Below, piece by piece: positions 9,294-18,117 of a stretch of DNA of 64,000 nt. Origin of the DNA: a gamma proteobacterium HTCC2207 (GTDB taxonomy: Bacteria; Pseudomonadota; Gammaproteobacteria; Pseudomonadales; Porticoccaceae). The position numbers and the translations under genes were made by a program. Under the pieces are notes generated by a model that was given only the letters and a program-made list of their open reading frames with translations, had not been told where the DNA came from and did not search any database. The DNA is taken from the NCBI GenBank assembly GCA_905182855.1, contig CAJJDA010000010.1, positions 62,001-126,000 on the forward strand, given 5' to 3'. The first letter of the stretch is position 1. Each line of letters opens with the position of its first letter.

Positions 9294-12282
9294 ATGCGTC
9301 CGCAAGTAACTAGCAACACTGTTAGCTGGATTTCCAGTTTTCTTCAAAGTAGCAAACTCGGTGCAGTCTGCACACTTTCTTTTTCACTAGTTCTGTCGGC
9401 GTGTGGCGGCGGCGGTGGTGGCGTTACTGATAATGTTGGGGCTGAACCAGGTCTTGATGGCGTGGCGCCAACTTTAACCAGCGTATCCATTGCCAACGAT
9501 TTTGATGGTTCTGCGGTTGTGGTTGAAGACGATGTCGTCACACTTACATTTGGGTCAAGTGAAGCTCTAATGCAGCCTACTGTTATGCTTGGTGGCGTAG
9601 CAGCTCAGGTAGACGGTAGCTTACGAGCATGGTCAGCTAGTCGCGCGATGGTGAGTGCCGATACAACTGGCGTGATCGATTTTACAATTGAATTTTCTGA
9701 TCCAAGCGGTGAGGTAGGTGCAGCTGTTTCAGCGACCACCGATAGTAGTTCTGTAACTTACTGCGCCGAAGGCTGTAGCGTTGGTCCGGGAAATGTAATA
9801 CAAAAAGTAATAGACTTCGAAATTTCCTACGCCACTTATGAATTGATTGATTTTGGACCAGACTCTGCAACCTCTGCAGTGGTTCAAGATCCAACTGATG
9901 CAACAAATACAGTTGCATCATCAGAAAAGAAAGCTAACGCTGAGACTTGGGGTGGTACTGTCTTGACCGCTAGCGACGTAGCTTACAGCCTAACACCTGA
10001 AGATGGTGTTATGTCCGTTAGGTTCTGGAGCCCTGCCGCAGGTAAGACTGTGCGTTTGAAGCTTGAGAATGCCACTGATGCAGGCGACTTCGTGGAAGCC
10101 GACGCGGTGACAACAGAGTCTGGATACTGGGAGACCCTTATATTTGACTTTAGCCGGCCTGCCGGCGGCGCGATTAATTCCGCTAGTGAGTACGCAAAAG
10201 TTGCTATATTTTATGACTTCGGTACTGCTGGTACGGGTACCGATGTAGCCTTCTACTGGGATGACGTCACTTATGGTGGACTGACCAATGCTAGCGCGCC
10301 AACATTTGCTGGACGTTGGACCATTGCTGATGAAGTTGGCTCAGCAGGTGTTGGCCCTTCAGCAGGCAATGTGGAATGGTGGTCTTTGGGTGCTGGTGAT
10401 CTAACGGCTCGCGCTTGCTTCATCGACGACGTTTACGTCTTTGGTGCTGACGGCTCATTCTCTATCTCGCACGGCGCAACTACGTGGTTGGAGAACTGGC
10501 AATCTGGTAATGATGATGCCTGTGGTACGCCAATCGCGCCGCATGATGGAACAGCAACGGATTACACTTATACGAGGGCTAACAATGTCCTGACAGTCAA
10601 TGGCTCGGGCGCTTACATTGGTATTGCTAAGGCCGGTAACACCTATGCCTACGAGAGTGGCGGTGTACCAGCGACTATTACGTACTCGGTTGTTGAGTAT
10701 GAGCTCTGATTTCACTAGCATGACTATCGCAGTGCAGGTCACCAAAGATGACGGTGCTATCGACTTTTGGACCTACAAGCTAGTTAAGCAGGTGCCTTCA
10801 GTTATCGCGGGTAACTGGAAGCTTGCTAATGAAGTTGGCTCAGCGGGTGTTGGTCCTTCAGCAGGCAATGTGGAATGGTGGTCTTTGGGTGCTGGCGATC
10901 TGACAGCGCGGGCTTGCTTCATGGATGATGTCTATGTCTTCGGCACTGACGGTTCATTCTCTAACTCGCAAGGTGATGCTACGTGGCTAGAGAACTGGCA
11001 GTCTGGTACTGACGATGCCTGTGGCACGCCATTAACGCCGCACAATGGTTCAGTAGCGGGTACCTTTACCTACGCTAACAATGAGATAACTATTACTGGT
11101 GCAGGCAACTATATTGGTATTGCTAAGGCCGGTAACACCTATGCCTACGAGAGTGGCGGTGTACCAGCGACTATTACGTACTCGGTTGTTAGTATGAATT
11201 CCGATAATACAGCGATGACTATCGCCGTGCAGGTCACCAAAGATGACGGTAATATCGACTTTTGGACCTACAAGCTAGTTAAGCAGGTGCCTTCAGTTAT
11301 CGCGGGTAACTGGAAGCTTGCTAATGAAGTTGGCTCAGCGGGTGTTGGTCCTTCAGCAGGCAATGTGGAATGGTGGTCTTTGGGTGCTGGCGATCTGACA
11401 GCGCGGGCTTGCTTCATGGATGATGTCTATGTCTTCGGCACTGACGGTTCATTCTCTAACTCGCAAGGTGATGCTACGTGGCTAGAGAACTGGCAGTCTG
11501 GTACTGACGATGCCTGTGGCACGCCATTAACGCCGCACAATGGTTCAGTAGCGGGTACCTTTACCTACGCTAACAATGAGATAACTATTACTGGTGCAGG
11601 CAACTATATTGGTATTGCTAAGGCCGGTAACACCTATGCCTACGAGAGTGGCGGTGTACCAGCGACTATTACGTACTCGGTTGTTAGTATGAATTCCGAT
11701 AATACAGCGATGACTATCGCCGTGCAGGTCACCAAAGATGACGGTGCTATCGACTTTTGGACCTACAAGCTAGTTAAGCAGGTGCCTTCAGTTATCGCGG
11801 GTAACTGGAAGCTTGCTAATGAAGTTGGCTCAGCGGGTGTTGGTCCTTCAGCAGGCAATGTGGAATGGTGGTCTTTGGGTGCTGGCGATCTGACAGCGCG
11901 GGCTTGCTTCATGGATGATGTCTATGTCTTCGGCACTGACGGTTCATTCTCTAACTCGCAAGGTGATGCTACGTGGCTAGAGAACTGGCAGTCTGGTACT
12001 GACGATGCCTGTGGCACGCCATTAACGCCGCACAATGGTTCAGTAGCGGGTACCTTTACCTACGCTAACAATGAGATAACTATTACTGGTGCAGGCAACT
12101 ATATTGGTATTGCTAAGGCCGGTAACACCTATGCCTACGAGAGTGGCGGTGTACCAGCGACTATTACGTACTCGGTTGTTAGTATGAACGCTGCTAGCAC
12201 AGAGATGACTATCGCAGTGCAGGTCACCAAAGATGACGGTGCCATCGACTTTTGGACCTACAAGATGGTTAAGGCTAGCTAA
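9294..12282 (+). CDS. Secreted lipoprotein: Ig-like domain, CBM-like domain and four ~165-residue repeats (frameshifted)
   Basis: Predicted surface or periplasmic lipoprotein of about 995 residues. ATG at 9294 has GGGGGA just upstream. A long n-region and hydrophobic stretch end in lipobox LSAC (lipid cysteine 37), followed by a glycine run. Residues about 50-165 look like an Ig-like fold. Residues about 165-335 (VIDFE at the start, WSPAAGKTVRLKLENATDAG, FYWDDVTYGG at the end) resemble carbohydrate-binding modules of marine laminarinases and glycan-binding proteins, from memory. Four copies of a WKLANEVGSAGVGP... unit follow, each with WWSLGAGDLTARACF and two conserved cysteines. As read, the frame stops at 10707-10709. 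An extra G at 10695, absent from the other three copies at the same place, explains this. Role in binding beta-glucan is inference from modules and neighbours. Confidence 0.78.
10311..12282 (+). repeat. Four tandem coding repeats, period 495 bp
   Basis: Units begin at 10311, 10810, 11305 and 11800. The first unit is about 498 bp plus the extra base at 10695 and has diverged; the others have an exact 495-bp (165-codon) period. Reading units 2 and 3 side by side I found only two differing bases (aa for gc in the codons before IDFWTYK). Unit 4 matches until about its last 110 bases. This points to recent amplification or gene conversion, so copy number may vary between strains or be miscounted in short-read assemblies. 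Confidence 0.92.
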
Positions 12283-12303
12283 TTGCGCTGGCTACAGTTA
12301 TAA

Positions 12304-12334
12304 AAAAACCGCGCTTAGAAGCGCGGTTTTTTTT
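12304..12334. terminator. Bidirectional intrinsic terminator
   Basis: Stem CCGCGCTT (12309-12316) and AAGCGCGG (12319-12326) is flanked by an A-run before and eight T after, so it can end the lipoprotein transcript on the plus strand and the methyltransferase transcript on the minus strand. It sits between the two convergent stops. Confidence 0.9.
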
Positions 12335-12343
12335 GCTCATTAA

Positions 12344-12981
12344 TTATCGACCATTAACAAGGAGTATAAATTTTTCGGTTTTCCAGGGTTGGTAGATGCG
12401 TCGGGTGACTACTTCAGCATCTAGCGATGTCATGCACAGCTCGACCAAGTCCCAGAAGGGCGGTCGTCCCGGATCAGCAATGATGACTCGCGCCACGCCA
12501 GACTCTAGGGCTAGCCCTATCAGTTCAAACAGCGGCTGTGCTAGGTCATCCCAAAAGCAGATATCTGTGCCGATAACAGTAGTGTAAGCGGTGAGTTCTT
12601 CCTTGCTGAGAGACTCAAAACCCCGAGCCTCAAAGTTGACATGACAGTCGTTAGCGCTAGCCTGCAAGGATAGAAATGGCTGCACAGACGCATCAATGTC
12701 ATGCCGGTGACCTGCACGCCGTATGCTTTGGCAAGAAATAATCCTGTGAGTCCCCAGCCACAGCCAATATCTAGAACCTGGCTGCTAGGCTCCGGTGGAT
12801 AGGTTGTCAGGTAGTCCATTAGCACAAAGCTAGAGCGCCATACTTTGTTGCCATGAGCGCTATTGTGGCCCCGCTGCTGGCGTTTAAGTTTGCGCACCCC
12901 AGGATGAGTGGAGCGGAGCGCCTTGACGCCGAGATAGTCAATCCAGTGGCGACTATCGACTATTGATGTGGAAGCGGGCAT
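12344..12981 (-). CDS. Class I SAM-dependent methyltransferase (METTL21/lysine-methyltransferase-like), frameshifted
   Basis: About 212 residues once joined. The N-terminal part has HNSAHGNKVWRSSFVLMDYL and the SAM-binding motif LDIGCGWGLTGLFLAK; the C-terminal part has GTDICFWDD and ARVIIADPGRPPFWDL. This order matches small methyltransferases related to the METTL21 / nicotinamide-methyltransferase-like superfamily; the substrate is unknown. The halves are in different frames. One missing base near 12695 (reverse strand GGC ATG ACA TT-GAT GCG) joins VTGM to DASVQPFLSLQ. It is the last gene of the minus-strand run, 38 bases after the halogenase-like gene, and ends at the shared terminator. 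Whether it belongs functionally to the glycan locus is unclear. Confidence 0.8.
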
Positions 12982-13019
12982 AAGTGACTAAGGTATTTTA
13001 ACGAGTGAAGGATTCTGGG

Positions 13020-14512
13020 CTAAATAGACTCAGCTTTACAGTAGTTTTCAATAAATTGTTGGTGGCTGGGTAATTGACTGACAATGTTGTCGGTCCGGGC
13101 CCTTAGGCCAGTTAAAAAATGGGTCAGTTCTCTATCACTCATCACATCGACAATGGGGTGGTACTGTTCGGGCATAAGGCCCTGTCCCAGCATCACCTGA
13201 GTCCAGTTGTTCTCAGCAAAGACATCGCCCGCTTGCTGAAATACCCGACCAGTTTGTTTAAACAGATCAAGTCGGTGTTGCAGCGACTGTGGGATGGCCA
13301 TGTTTTTGCACTGCCGCCAGAAGTCGGTGTCTTCGCGTTCGGTGACATGGTAGTGCATGATCACAAAGTCACGAATAAACACGTACTCGTCGCTCATCTG
13401 CTTGTTGAATTCAATCACATCTGGTTGCCGAATACCCCCGACTGGGAACATTTGTAGAAGGCGAATTATGCCGCGCTGCACCATGTGAATGGCGGTTGAT
13501 TCTAGTGGCTCAACAAACCCAGCTGCCAGCCCCAGGGCGACGCAGTTTTTATTCCAGTGCTGGCTGCGCTGGCCGGTCCGAAACTTGATCACTCTCGGTT
13601 TGGTCAATGTCTCGCCTTCAATATTATTCAACAACATCCATATTTACGTCTTAGACCAAGAGACTCTCTAAACACTAGCCCATTTCCCACTCGCGACTGC
13701 AGTGGAATCCGCCACTGCCAGCCAGCCTCTCTGGCGATAGATCGTGTATAAGGAATGGGTTCACTGACCGACGCGGTCTGCACGGCTATAGCGCTGTCAC
13801 AGGGTAACCATTGCGACCAGTCGTCAAAGCTGGTCTGTAATGTTTCGTTGATTAGTAAGCCACGGAAGCCACTGCAATCGATAAATAGATCGCCGGCGAT
13901 TACGCGGCCAGAGTCGAGTACCACGGACTCTATGTTGCCACTGTTATTGTCAGTGTTGACTTTAACGATCTTACCTTCGACACGCTGCGCGCCTGCAGCC
14001 TCGGCTATTTTGCGCAAGAACTTGGCGTAGAGGCTGGCGTCCATGTGGTAGGCATAACTGAGTCCATTATTGGGCAGCACGGCAAACTTGCCGGCCTTAG
14101 CGGCCATAAGTTCGGCGCTGTAATGACCAAAGTCTTCACTGATACCCCGTTCCTTACCCTTTAGCCAGAAATGCTGGAAGCCACCTGCCCAGCAATCTTG
14201 GCCGGTGAGGCCGAAAGAGTGAATGTAACTTTCACCAATATTTTTCCAGTTCTCAAAGCTGATGCCGAGCTTAAAGGTGCCCTGTACCGCGGTCAGAAAT
14301 TCCTGCTCATTTATTTTTAATAGCTGATGCAGAGTCATCATTGTGGGAATGGTAGCCTCGCCAACGCCCACTGTGCCTATTTCGTCCGACTCAATGAGGC
14401 TGATATCGAGATGTTGGCCGATCAGGCGCGCCAGTGAGGCGGCCGCCATCCAGCCGGCGGTGCCGCCCCCGACGATAACTACTTTGGTGACTTTTTCAGT
14501 GGTCACTGCCAT
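13020..14512 (-). CDS. Flavin-dependent tryptophan-halogenase-like protein (first copy), frameshifted
   Basis: About 497 residues when joined. The FAD motif is GGGTAGW (residues about 15-21), then GVGEATIP; the lysine of the TFKLGI segment corresponds to the halogenase active-site lysine; the WxWxIP signature is intact (GWQWRIP). The second half has WNKNCVALGLAAGFVEPLEST, also typical. The frame changes between 13628 and 13642. A single missing base before ATG 13637 would fuse RRKYG to MLLNNIEGE, but the local sequence fits the family poorly, so more than one indel is possible. The gene sits 17 bases after the cupin gene. In such loci these proteins are named halogenases by homology only; their substrate is not known. 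Confidence 0.85.
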
Positions 14513-14529
14513 TTCTCCCGATCAAATTA

Positions 14530-15543
14530 TTATGGTTGTAACTTGCTGGCTAAAAGATCGCGTAGCTGAGCCGCTGTGTGCTCATCAATGCCATTGAGAA
14601 CGCCCCTGGCGTGCTCTGGAATATGCGCTATGTCTTCGGTCTGCGGGTTAAACACGTAGTGCTCGAAGAGTTGCTGCCACACCTGACGCTGTTCTGCGGG
14701 CAGGTCACGCAAGCCAAGTATCCCGTGCTGAAGAACATTGAGCGGGCCGCCGAGATAATAGGGAGTGCTCCGCCACCAGTAATTTACAAGCACGTTGAGA
14801 TTTTCTAATGATTCAACATGGTGCCACCACATACTAGGGATCAGTAGGGCGTCACCGGGCTCAAGTTCAATCACTTGGGCTGACTTTAATGCCTGGTGAA
14901 ACTTAGGAAAGCGAGCATAATCGGGCGCACTAAAATCCACCAGGCTAATGGGCTGACCCGCTGGCGTAAGATCTATGGGCCCGACATAGAGGTTCTTTAG
15001 CTGGTCTGGAGGAAACAGAGTGAAGCGCCGGCGTCCCGCCACACAGCAAGCGATATTGGTTGGGAAATCGTAATGTGCTGCTATGCGCGAGCGATTGCAA
15101 ATCCACACACTGGCTATGGGGTCTTGGCCATGCAGTGCCAGATCGTTATCGCTTCTAAAGCCGGGCAGCCAGTTATCCACATTGGTTGATCCCACATACA
15201 GGGTCGGCGGTATTTCTTGATTGCTATACCCGATCAGTGTCTGTATTACTTCTGGCAGGTTCATACGTTGGTGTCTAAAGTTAAAGCCTGTCATATCACT
15301 GTTGTAAAAAATTCGGCCATCAATGTCAGCGTCGCCAGCCATCGCGGTTAGCGGTTTGCCGCTATCAAAGGACTGTAGATAGGCCGCGGCATTTACCGCT
15401 GAATCTTTTGCGGCCGCTACCATTGGCCAGTCGGAGGTCAGGCCACGCATGACTAAGGGTTGTGTCGATGTTAATACTGCGTCGGGAATTGCGTCAGCGC
15501 GTGCGCCGACGAATTCTTTAATTTGTGTATTAATCTCGAGCAC
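14530..15543 (-). CDS. Cupin-like JmjC-domain (cupin_8) protein
   Basis: 337 residues. A 2-oxoglutarate/Fe(II) oxygenase-like fold is suggested by HYD (His157-x-Asp159) and the distal GDALLIPSMWWHHVES with His241/242, giving a possible 2-His-1-Asp iron site; VAGRRRFTLFPP is the usual cupin_8 strand. The start is GTG at 15543, six bases after the sapC stop. Related proteins (sometimes called Pass1-type) occur beside TonB receptors, SapC and halogenase-like proteins in Xanthomonas and Caulobacter loci. Hydroxylation of a protein or sugar ligand is only a guess from the fold. Confidence 0.82.
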   Translation of the reverse strand: MLEINTQIKEFVGARADAIPDAVLTSTQPLVMRGLTSDWPMVAAAKDSAVNAAAYLQSFDSGKPLTAMAGDADIDGRIFYNSDMTGFNFRHQRMNLPEVIQTLIGYSNQEIPPTLYVGSTNVDNWLPGFRSDNDLALHGQDPIASVWICNRSRIAAHYDFPTNIACCVAGRRRFTLFPPDQLKNLYVGPIDLTPAGQPISLVDFSAPDYARFPKFHQALKSAQVIELEPGDALLIPSMWWHHVESLENLNVLVNYWWRSTPYYLGGPLNVLQHGILGLRDLPAEQRQVWQQLFEHYVFNPQTEDIAHIPEHARGVLNGIDEHTAAQLRDLLASKLQP

Positions 15544-15549
15544 GTCAGG

Positions 15550-16278
15550 TTACCCGTCTAGCAACGCATTTTTTTTGTCGATCAAGGTTCTGACCCGCGC
15601 GAATGAAGCCACTGCCATAAACATGGGCTGTAGATAGCCATCAACGTTTAATTCGCCCAGGGTCTGGCCATCGAGTTTGTGCAGTTTCTCCTCTGCGATG
15701 GTGTAGAAGCCCTGTAATTGATGTTTTGACCCATCATTCAATGTTATATCAAGTTTGAATGACTCCAGTAACTCATGTTTTATTAACGCCGCAATAAATC
15801 CCTTATTATGCTCTAAACCGCGATGGATATTTTCTAGGATATTAATGGTCGATTGCAGAAACTGAGTAGGCTCGCCATTGCTTTCAAACACCTGTTCGCC
15901 AGATTCTTTATTGGCTCGATTGTGATCCATGTCGATTGATACCACTGGCTTCTTGTCGGTCTCACCATTCTCGGGCGCAGGCTGAAAACCAATCAAAAAT
16001 GGCTGTCTGCGGACGGTGAGGGGGATGTAGGTTGCATCCCATCCAGTATCGCTGAGAAATAAATTGTGATCCTGTTCGAGTCCAAGAAGGGCGGTGGAGT
16101 AGAACGTCCCAGTCTCTGTATCTTTGCAGAAAAATATGGGGTAGCAAGACTGAATGTCGCGAAACTCCAGTGCGAAAGTCATCGAGTGCATAACATTGTC
16201 GCCGTACGCTTGACCTCGGTCGGTAATGACTTTCAGGTCGCCGTGATGGTCTTTACTTAGTACTGCGTAATTGCTCAT
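15550..16278 (-). CDS. SapC family protein
   Basis: 242 residues, no signal peptide, no membrane segment. It opens with MSNYAVLSKDHHGDLKV and has YPIFFCKDTETGTFYSTALLGLE and QLQGFYTIAEEKLHKLDG, the pattern of the SapC family (named from the Campylobacter S-layer region). In gammaproteobacterial and alphaproteobacterial genomes SapC is regularly found with TonB receptors and Trp-halogenase-like genes; the function there is unknown. It lies 51 bases after the second halogenase-like gene and 6 bases before the cupin gene, so it is co-transcribed. Confidence 0.85.
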   Translation of the reverse strand: MSNYAVLSKDHHGDLKVITDRGQAYGDNVMHSMTFALEFRDIQSCYPIFFCKDTETGTFYSTALLGLEQDHNLFLSDTGWDATYIPLTVRRQPFLIGFQPAPENGETDKKPVVSIDMDHNRANKESGEQVFESNGEPTQFLQSTINILENIHRGLEHNKGFIAALIKHELLESFKLDITLNDGSKHQLQGFYTIAEEKLHKLDGQTLGELNVDGYLQPMFMAVASFARVRTLIDKKNALLDG

Positions 16279-16329
16279 GTTCGCTCCAGAGAAAGGGTTG
16301 GAAGAGTAATCTCCGATTGGTTTCCCGCA

Positions 16330-17904
16330 TTAGATTTTTTGAAATCCATAGGTGTGAACTTTATTAATTAAATCTCGATTGGTCGGCATGGACGCCATAA
16401 GCTGCTGAGTACGCGCAGCATTTTCCTGAAACAGGCGATAGGCAATTTTCTGCTCTGCTTGCTCAGACCGGCGCACCGTTTGGTTGGGTTGAGTGTGAAA
16501 TCCCATACCGTAAAGCACGTATTGAAAACTTGCAGAGGGGAACATCTCATCGACATGCTGACTGTCGCGGTGCCACGGACTCTGGTGGCGCCACAATGTG
16601 ACTAGCTCCTGCAAACTGTCGGGGATACTCTCTTGGCGACAGTTATCTCGCCAGTAGTCGGTGTCCTTGCGTTGCGTCAGTATGTAGTGCAACTTAAGAA
16701 AGTCGATAATACGATCCCAGCGGTATAAAAATTTTTCGTTAAAGCGTTTAGCAACTAGGTCCATTACGGCGCGACTGGCCGGAAGTTGCTCGGCGATCAT
16801 TCCCGCAGAGAGTTCCACCAATACTAGGGCCGATGCTTCTAGCGGTTCAATAAACCCGGCAGACATACCTATTGCGACACAGTTCTTATGCCAGAACTTG
16901 GTGCGGTGGCCGGGGCTAAACTCAACCTTACGCAGTGATGCTCCGGCGGAGGCTTTTGCTCCAAGGGTTGCAGTTATATAACTGAGTAACTCGTCGCCGG
17001 CGCGCTCTTGGCTAATATGTCCGCTAGAGTAAACATGACCAATGCCGCGACGAGTTGGCAGGCCAATATCCCATATCCATCCCGCTGTTTGTGCGGTGGA
17101 TAGAGTGCATGATTCTATCGGGTCGCCGTCACCGTTATAGGGGACCTGTGCTGCCAGAGCGCTGTTATTGAACAGAATGTCATTTTTGTCGCAGATGGGG
17201 ATTTTGTAGTGCTGCCCTAACAGCAGGGCTCTGGAGCCACTGCAGTCGATAAACAAGTCGCCGGCTACATTGCCGTGGGAGTCAGTGCTAATCGATGCTA
17301 TATCGCCATTGTCAGCGGTGTTAACACCTGTGACATTGGCCTTGATATGAACTACTCCAAGTTTTTCTACGCAGTGCTTGCGCAGGAACTCGGCAAATTT
17401 CCCAGCATCTAGATGATAGCCGTAATTCACCTGGAACGCGTATTCAGGTGTCGAGATTTGTTTCGGGGCTAATTTACCCGAAAACAGAGAGCTCTGAGGG
17501 GATACAGCATCGGCAAAATTTATGTTGTTACGCTGAGGCTGCCAGTGCGGTGCTAAATTGGTTTCCGCGTAGCCGTGGGGTGCGGTGAAAGGGTGGGTGT
17601 AGGCATCGTTACCCGCGCCCGTTTGCCAACCAGAAAAAAGCGTGCCCTGTTTAAAGCTGGCACTGCATTCACGGAAAAATTCAGTTTCTGAGATACCCAT
17701 CTTTTGTAATGTCGAGCGCATTGATGGCCAGGTGCCTTCACCGACGCCAATGGTGGCTATATCCGGTGATTCCACAAGGCTGAGCTCGAAGCTGTTTTGC
17801 TGATCATTAGACGCACAGGAATGCTCTGCAGCAATCACACCCGCAGTAAGCCAGCCAGCAGTTCCTCCGCCGACAATGACAAGTCTATTTATCGTATTAT
17901 TCAT
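16330..17904 (-). CDS. Flavin-dependent tryptophan-halogenase-like protein (second copy)
   Basis: Intact, 524 residues. FAD motif VGGGTAGW near the N-terminus, IGVGEGTWP, and the active-site-type lysine in SFKQGTLF. The usual WxWxIP signature is changed to WIWDIGLP, so this copy departs from canonical halogenases at a diagnostic site. FWHKNCVAIGMSAGFIEPLEASA near residue 340 is well conserved. It is clearly a paralogue of the other copy but strongly diverged. First gene after the TonB receptor, with a 213-base gap that contains a terminator-like hairpin, so it may have its own promoter. Confidence 0.87.
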   Translation of the reverse strand: MNNTINRLVIVGGGTAGWLTAGVIAAEHSCASNDQQNSFELSLVESPDIATIGVGEGTWPSMRSTLQKMGISETEFFRECSASFKQGTLFSGWQTGAGNDAYTHPFTAPHGYAETNLAPHWQPQRNNINFADAVSPQSSLFSGKLAPKQISTPEYAFQVNYGYHLDAGKFAEFLRKHCVEKLGVVHIKANVTGVNTADNGDIASISTDSHGNVAGDLFIDCSGSRALLLGQHYKIPICDKNDILFNNSALAAQVPYNGDGDPIESCTLSTAQTAGWIWDIGLPTRRGIGHVYSSGHISQERAGDELLSYITATLGAKASAGASLRKVEFSPGHRTKFWHKNCVAIGMSAGFIEPLEASALVLVELSAGMIAEQLPASRAVMDLVAKRFNEKFLYRWDRIIDFLKLHYILTQRKDTDYWRDNCRQESIPDSLQELVTLWRHQSPWHRDSQHVDEMFPSASFQYVLYGMGFHTQPNQTVRRSEQAEQKIAYRLFQENAARTQQLMASMPTNRDLINKVHTYGFQKI

Positions 17905-18052
17905 GACTATAAGTTACTTTAAATTTAACTTAATGGATCAACTATTTGAGTGTTACCCGCTGATCGATATAGCCTAGGATAGCCTGTTATTTGGGTCAAT
18001 AAAAGCGCTGCTTTGCTATTCAATTAAGCGGTGTATCAGGCCCAATGAAAGA

Positions 18053-18076
18053 AGCCGCTTAAAAAATTAAGCGGCT
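18053..18076 (-). terminator. Hairpin after the TonB receptor gene
   Basis: AGCCGCTTAA (18053-18062), loop AAAA, TTAAGCGGCT (18067-18076): a 10-base perfect stem 42 bases past the receptor stop. On the minus strand it is followed by TCTTTCATT, a weak T-run. It would separate or attenuate receptor transcription from the genes behind it. Confidence 0.6.
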
Positions 18077-18117
18077 CCTGGTTTCAACGCACTACTGATC
18101 TGTCATTGGTGTTGTTA

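Noticed and set aside
10311..12282. The regular repeats as a CRISPR or other non-coding array
   Set aside because: The unit is 495 bp, codon-phased, and translates to a conserved protein domain; there are no short repeats with unique spacers.
13020..17904. A natural-product (halogenated metabolite) biosynthesis cluster
   Set aside because: No polyketide, peptide synthetase, carrier protein or other scaffold enzyme is present; TonB receptor, SapC and cupin neighbours fit the glycan-locus type instead.
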